A stretch of DNA of 64,000 nt from Asterella californica (lineage: Eukaryota; Streptophyta; Marchantiopsida; Marchantiales; Aytoniaceae), in NCBI GenBank assembly GCA_036924285.1, contig JAYKYS010000007.1, positions 14,260,001-14,324,000 of the forward strand, read 5' to 3'. Numbering within the stretch: position 1 is the stretch's first letter; each line of letters starts with the position of its first letter. Under the pieces are notes generated by a model. The model was not told where the DNA came from and ran no database searches. It worked only from the letters and a program-made list of their open reading frames with translations. Shown here piece by piece: positions 60,001 through 64,000 of this stretch. The translations under genes and the position numbers were made by a program.

Positions 60001-61127
60001 AGAGCATTAATGATATTTATAAAATACAGTGAGTCTTAATCTATGGTTATAGAAAATTTTTGTGCATCGACCGTCTTGTCCGCGTCAGCTGAAGCTCTTA
60101 CTTAGTAGGTCATGAAACTCACAACGCTAACATGCAAATCACAATCGTACTTTAGCATTCATGCACCACTTACCTTTATCTCGTTTGGTCCGGAACAGAG
60201 CCAGACTGTCTCCTCTAACTCTCAAGCTTAGCATTCCATATGTCTTGATCTAGACACGGCTAGGTCAGTCCCAAAATATGAGCAAGTCACAATGTGACTT
60301 GTGACGGACTTTCAATAAAATATAGGGTCTTAAGTAGTACCTCCATCACACCTAACGGTCCAATCGTCCATGATGTCCGTCTAGTCCAAGCTCTCAAATA
60401 GTGATCGAACCCGTCGTCTTGTCCCATTCTTTGGATTGTTCTCAAGTCCAGACGTCCTCGTCTAGATCAAAATGCACTTTGATATTGACTCAGCCATCAC
60501 CTCATGCCTCCAAAGTCTATCCGCTGAACTCTAGAGTCGGGTGACTCGTCCTGACCTATCCAAGCATCGAGTCCCCTTCATATAACCTTATGAGATCGAC
60601 GGCCCTGCCCTCCTCCTTGGTCCTTGAAAATTATACCACAATCGGATCACGAGACCGACCATATTCTCAACTTTGATGTAAGTTCGATGAGTTCTTATTA
60701 TCATTGGAAAGCTCTCACTAATGTAATAAGTAGAGTTCTACTTATCGATTAGAGATGAAAATTGGTTTGATAAAATTCTTGGGTATAACGATCAGTTACG
60801 TCTAAATCAGTCTGAGAATAGATGCAGCAAAAGAGTACTTCTACTAATAGGCGAGAGATCTGAAAAATCACCAAAACTTTTTGGAAGGAATTTGAGGGTC
60901 TAAATGATGCTTTTTGGATCCGAAAACATGCTGCTAGAGGTAGAGCTTAAGGCATGTCTTAAATGCCCTATAGAGTTCGTACTCTTTGAGAGCTTTCCAA
61001 TGAGACCCCTAGGTGTCTGTTTCCGAAGTTCAGATCTAAGATTACATGTAAACCACGTCAGCGATCCGCGTGCTCACTTTGGACGATCAGCATTGGTCAG
61101 AACTTTATCCTGTACTCCTTTTTGCGT
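60001..61127. other. Probable U3 part of a 5' LTR, limits unknown
   Basis: It precedes the TATA box and primer-binding site at 61128-61210 and has no coding content. I could not define the LTR start because no second LTR is in the window. Confidence 0.35.
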
Positions 61128-61210
61128 TATATAAAGTATGGGAAATGCTCCTCCAAAGGCATTGGAGTTTGAGTTCACTGTAGAGCTCCGTCTTACAATG
61201 ATATCAGAGC
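61128..61210 (+). promoter_or_regulatory. LTR TATA box and tRNA-iMet-type primer-binding site
   Basis: TATATAAA at 61128-61135 is followed about 60 bp on by an LTR-like end (TTACA, 61193-61197). After one base comes TGATATCAGAGC (61199-61210), one mismatch from TGGTATCAGAGC, the initiator-Met tRNA primer site common in plant LTR retrotransposons. Confidence 0.55.
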
Positions 61211-61787
61211 AGAGAACTCTAAGAGAGCGGATTTACTCCTCTTAGAAGGACCTTTGATCGAGGTGTCTGGTGATGAGAACTCTGAGTGCGTCGAAAGATT
61301 AGTCTATATAAGAGAGCTATGTTATGGACGGAGGTAGATTTCTAGCCCTGAAATTATCATTCTTGAACCCTTTTCACATCAAGCTTATGAATCTACATCG
61401 TGAGCATTTTTGAGTGCATCTTATCTACCATTTCGATGAGAATTTCATGGATCGAGTGATGAATTTGTCAGCCTATGTGATTCTTCGAATAGTGACGTAT
61501 CTCAATTCAGATTTTTAGTGTCTATATCTTGATTTAGTTGAGCATGGATATAAACCTACATGCTCCCGTTCTTTCAACATATGAGTGGAGATCCGCTATG
61601 TCTGTAGATCAAAATCATTACATAGAGAGTTTGTGATTATAAATTTTGATGAGGATTTGTATCGTGAAATAATTGATTCTCTTATCCTTTTTGTATTACA
61701 TGTAGTGTATGAACGTTTTCGGGTGACAGTCATAACTCTGTACTAGGGAAAATCCTAAACTTCCGTGTTATTTTAGAGAGAGAGATC

Positions 61788-62046
61788 ATGGATCCGCAAC
61801 CCGCGAACCTAAAATTGGTAATGCAGGAATTGATGCAAGGCATGCTGAACGAGTTTTGAGAGATGAAGATGATAGTTGAATCACTACAAAGCAAGATGTT
61901 GAGCCTCGAGGGTCAAAGTATGACATATGTGGGAGGTAGAGGACCATCTCAAGGAGTACCAGTGATGGGAGAGCAAACTGCACCAAGAAAACTCGTGGCA
62001 CCTATCGTTAGAGCTCCAATCGATGATGAAGATACGATGTTACTAA
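61788..62046 (+). pseudogene. LTR-retrotransposon gag start, interrupted
   Basis: ATG at 61788 (MDPQPANLKLVMQELMQGML) lies 577 bp after the primer-binding site, as expected for gag. An in-frame TGA at 61857 breaks it, after which the same frame continues through helical sequence (MIVESLQSKMLSLEGQSM) to DDEDTML. At about 62046 the frame enters repeat block Y' (element end ATGTCACGTCAG) and gag homology stops. The element was thus split by, or recombined with, the X/Y repeat. The rest is not seen to the right. Confidence 0.5.
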
Positions 62047-63335
62047 TGTCACGTCAGTTTGGCTACTCAATTAGGTTGACCGAGTGCGAAGTGAGGAATC
62101 TCAGTAAGACCATTAGTGCAATTAGGACAAGTTGGTGGGAGTGTCCACAAGGGATATACTTCGCAAGTAGGGCTTGGAGATCTCAGTTTTTCAAGTTGAG
62201 CCTTCAAGCTCTTGGCTATGGTGGATAGTCTTGTGAGTGAGATCTGTATTCTCTGCGAGCACAGAGTGAATTTGGCTCGACTGTAGTGATTGTCTAGTGC
62301 CTGTTGGCATGGTGGAGTGAGTACATACCTTGTTATCACTTGAAGAACTCAGATTGCGGGGTCTAGTAGAGGGATTCAGGTCGCAGATTGCTACCGGTGG
62401 TATCTCCGCAGTTGGCAGATCGTTGGTATCTTCGATTTGCGGGTGCGCTTGCGTGGAGTAGTTCGTTTTGGGTGTTGTGATCGATCGTTGTGTGGATGGA
62501 CGTTGTCTGAACTTGTTCTCAGTCGATTTGGTGGTGAGGTAGTGCGAAGGCGTTGCTGAAATTTGGCGGAATGTGTTGAAGTGACCTATTTCAGACTGAA
62601 GTGCGCATTTGGACGTGGCAGACGAAATAGTCGATAATGTCAGACCAATGTGGGCTCGTTGGAAGCGTGCTGGAAAGACGGTCCTAGTGCACGAAGTTTC
62701 ACAAAGTTTGGTCGAGCCGTTTACGAGTTATGAGAAGTCAAAATTTCTGGTGACAGGTTTTGTGACGGGTTTTAGGTTGGTCGAAGTGCGTCGGCGAGTG
62801 TCAGGTTGGCGTGGGTCGACAATCTTTGGTTCTGAGGAGTGCAGTAGGTGCGCGTCGGGAAGACGATTCCAACGCACCGAAAATCGTTCGATTTGGTGAA
62901 GGAATGACGAAGTTACAAGCCGAAGAAGGTCACGAGTTGGTCAAAATCTGACGTAATCCCGTCTGCGAGTGTCAAATTGGCTGATTTCGACAGTTTGGAG
63001 TGCAATTTCGACCTCTGAGTTGCTATTTCGGGTGTTTCCTCGTCGTACTCTTCCTTCTTGTGATGTTTGACCCGAGTTCTACTCTTCTCCAAGCGGAGCG
63101 GAGCGAAGAGTGTCGAGGTGTGGAGTGCGTGTTAAGAGGCTTCGAGGAGCAGAGGTGCGTGAGTGCGGAGGCGTGAGAGCGGAGTGCGAGAGTGCGAGAG
63201 TGCGGAGGCGGAGCAGAGCCTGAGCCTGAGCCCGCGTCCGCTGCAAGTCAGCTTGTTGGCGTGCGTGAGAGAGGTATCCAAGTTTCAGTTGTGTGGGAAG
63301 TGTAAAACCAGTAGGTCACCCATCCCAACACTATT
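62047..63335 (+). repeat. Dispersed repeat, copy 2 (inverted block Y then block X)
   Basis: 62047-62450 is the reverse complement of Y at 3010-3392, beginning at the same terminus (ATGTCACGTCAGTTTGG). 62480-63335 matches X at 2167-2975 in the same direction. Read on the minus strand, Y holds a modest open frame (62339-62067) with a CPNC motif, KSLKAQLEKLRSPSP and PHFALGQPN. Copy 1 encodes a related but broken version. Together the two copies suggest an ancestral Y'-X-Y element, each copy having lost one end. Confidence 0.65.
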
Positions 63336-64000
63336 TCTGGACTTGGACGTTTAACTCTGTAGTCTTAGCTTTGGTTGTACCACTAGACCAATAGCTCTTG
63401 GTGTCTTACAGGGATACGTGCAAGTACTTAGGGGCTGGTTTAAGGTAGTAGGAGACCTGCTCGCACGTTCCTAGAGGAGTGGTAAGGTGACCCAGAGTAC
63501 TAGGGGGGAGCTGCTGTTGTGGTAGTGTTTGCTTGTACCGTAAAGACGCATATGGAGGCAGTTGGTGGCAGTTGTCTTGGATGAGCTAGTAGAGCTATCA
63601 CGTTGATATTTTTGGAGCTACTAGAGGTGTGGACATCTAGTTAGTGACCTTAGGTGCAGGTTATGACATTCGGGGATCATATATTGTGCATGTGATCACC
63701 GAAGAAGACGGGTCAGTCCGGGTGGGGATGGGTTTCTCTTTATGTGAATGTTTGAGTGTGGAGGGTTATCGTTTGGACTTCTTGTGGTTGGAACCTCTCC
63801 ATATTCTGCTTCTTGTTTGTGCGTCGCGTTTGCTTGTGTTGGCACTTGATTTCCAGAGTGAGTTCACTCTAGTGTGCTGTCGGTAGTGAGGTTGGAGTGA
63901 TGACCAGTCAGACTATCTTTGTTTCTCTCACGGTGCAGTTGGAGTGACGACCAACAAACCGTGAAGAGGCTGCTTGTGGTGATGACAGATACAGGTTGTC
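63336..64000. other. Right edge of window, nothing recognised
   Basis: GT-rich sequence without a supported gene. Near-repeats GTTGGAGTGATGACCA and GTTGGAGTGACGACCA (about 63891 and 63939) are noted. It may be more retroelement debris. Confidence 0.35.

Noticed and set aside
62067..62339. 90-codon minus-strand frame with CPNC motif as a real gene
   Set aside because: It lies in repeat block Y and is broken in the other copy; kept only as part of the repeat.
1..64000. CRISPR arrays, phage, integrons or operon-style defence systems
   Set aside because: No regularly spaced identical repeats with unique spacers and no prokaryotic gene organisation; the tandem repeats seen are diverged and transposon-associated.

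Overview
This is nuclear DNA from a green plant. Its two best genes are split by many GT-AG introns, and one encodes a plastid ferrochelatase with a C-terminal chlorophyll-binding (CAB/LHC-like) extension, a fusion known only from oxygenic phototrophs. The old, diverse mobile elements, moderate GC and compact introns would suit a bryophyte such as a liverwort. That placement is a guess; the sequence fixes only 'plant'.

Layout. 1-1772 (-): decayed LTR-retrotransposon gag/protease fragment. 2160-3392: repeat X-Y, whose partner lies at 62047-63335 in a different arrangement. 3386-4790 (+): 3' half of a non-LTR retroelement, here called the REL-type family, with further copies at 12945-13270, 41545-41735 and 41741-44900. 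6226-6705: unassigned ORF. 8070-9464: small Ala/Lys/Glu-rich helical protein with a dehydrin K-segment-like C-terminus, followed at 9984-10133 by a second, homologous last exon. 12264-12519: MITE. 15211-18056 (-): two-gene PIF/Harbinger element with a decayed DDE transposase, a Myb/SANT protein gene and two short repeat arrays. 18850-19066 (-): tRNA-derived SINE.

21388-30212 (+): large alpha/beta-hydrolase gene of the plant EMB8-like family, reconstructed here as 15 coding exons. One position is filled by two tandem homologous exons separated by only 39 bases, and intron 6 (3.3 kb) carries old tandem repeats. 30.2-39.3 kb is AT-rich with no supported gene. 39294-40730 (+): decayed pogo/Tigger-like DDE transposase. 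47399-54799 (-): complete nine-exon ferrochelatase gene; its 3.9-kb first intron holds a reverse-transcriptase fragment and a nest of partial repeats. 55-60 kb has only unassigned ORFs, a GAAT-rich palindrome and a strong 22-bp hairpin. 61128-62046 (+): 5' part of another LTR retrotransposon (TATA box, primer-binding site, gag), interrupted by repeat Y'-X.

The three host genes do not form a pathway. Ferrochelatase makes protoheme in the plastid, the hydrolase is probably a membrane-anchored lipid or ester hydrolase of unknown substrate, and the K-segment protein is probably stress-related. The observation most worth following is that two unrelated genes each carry a tandemly duplicated exon with intact splice sites. 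In the hydrolase, reading frame and the 39-base spacer mean that exactly one of the two copies can be used per productive mRNA.
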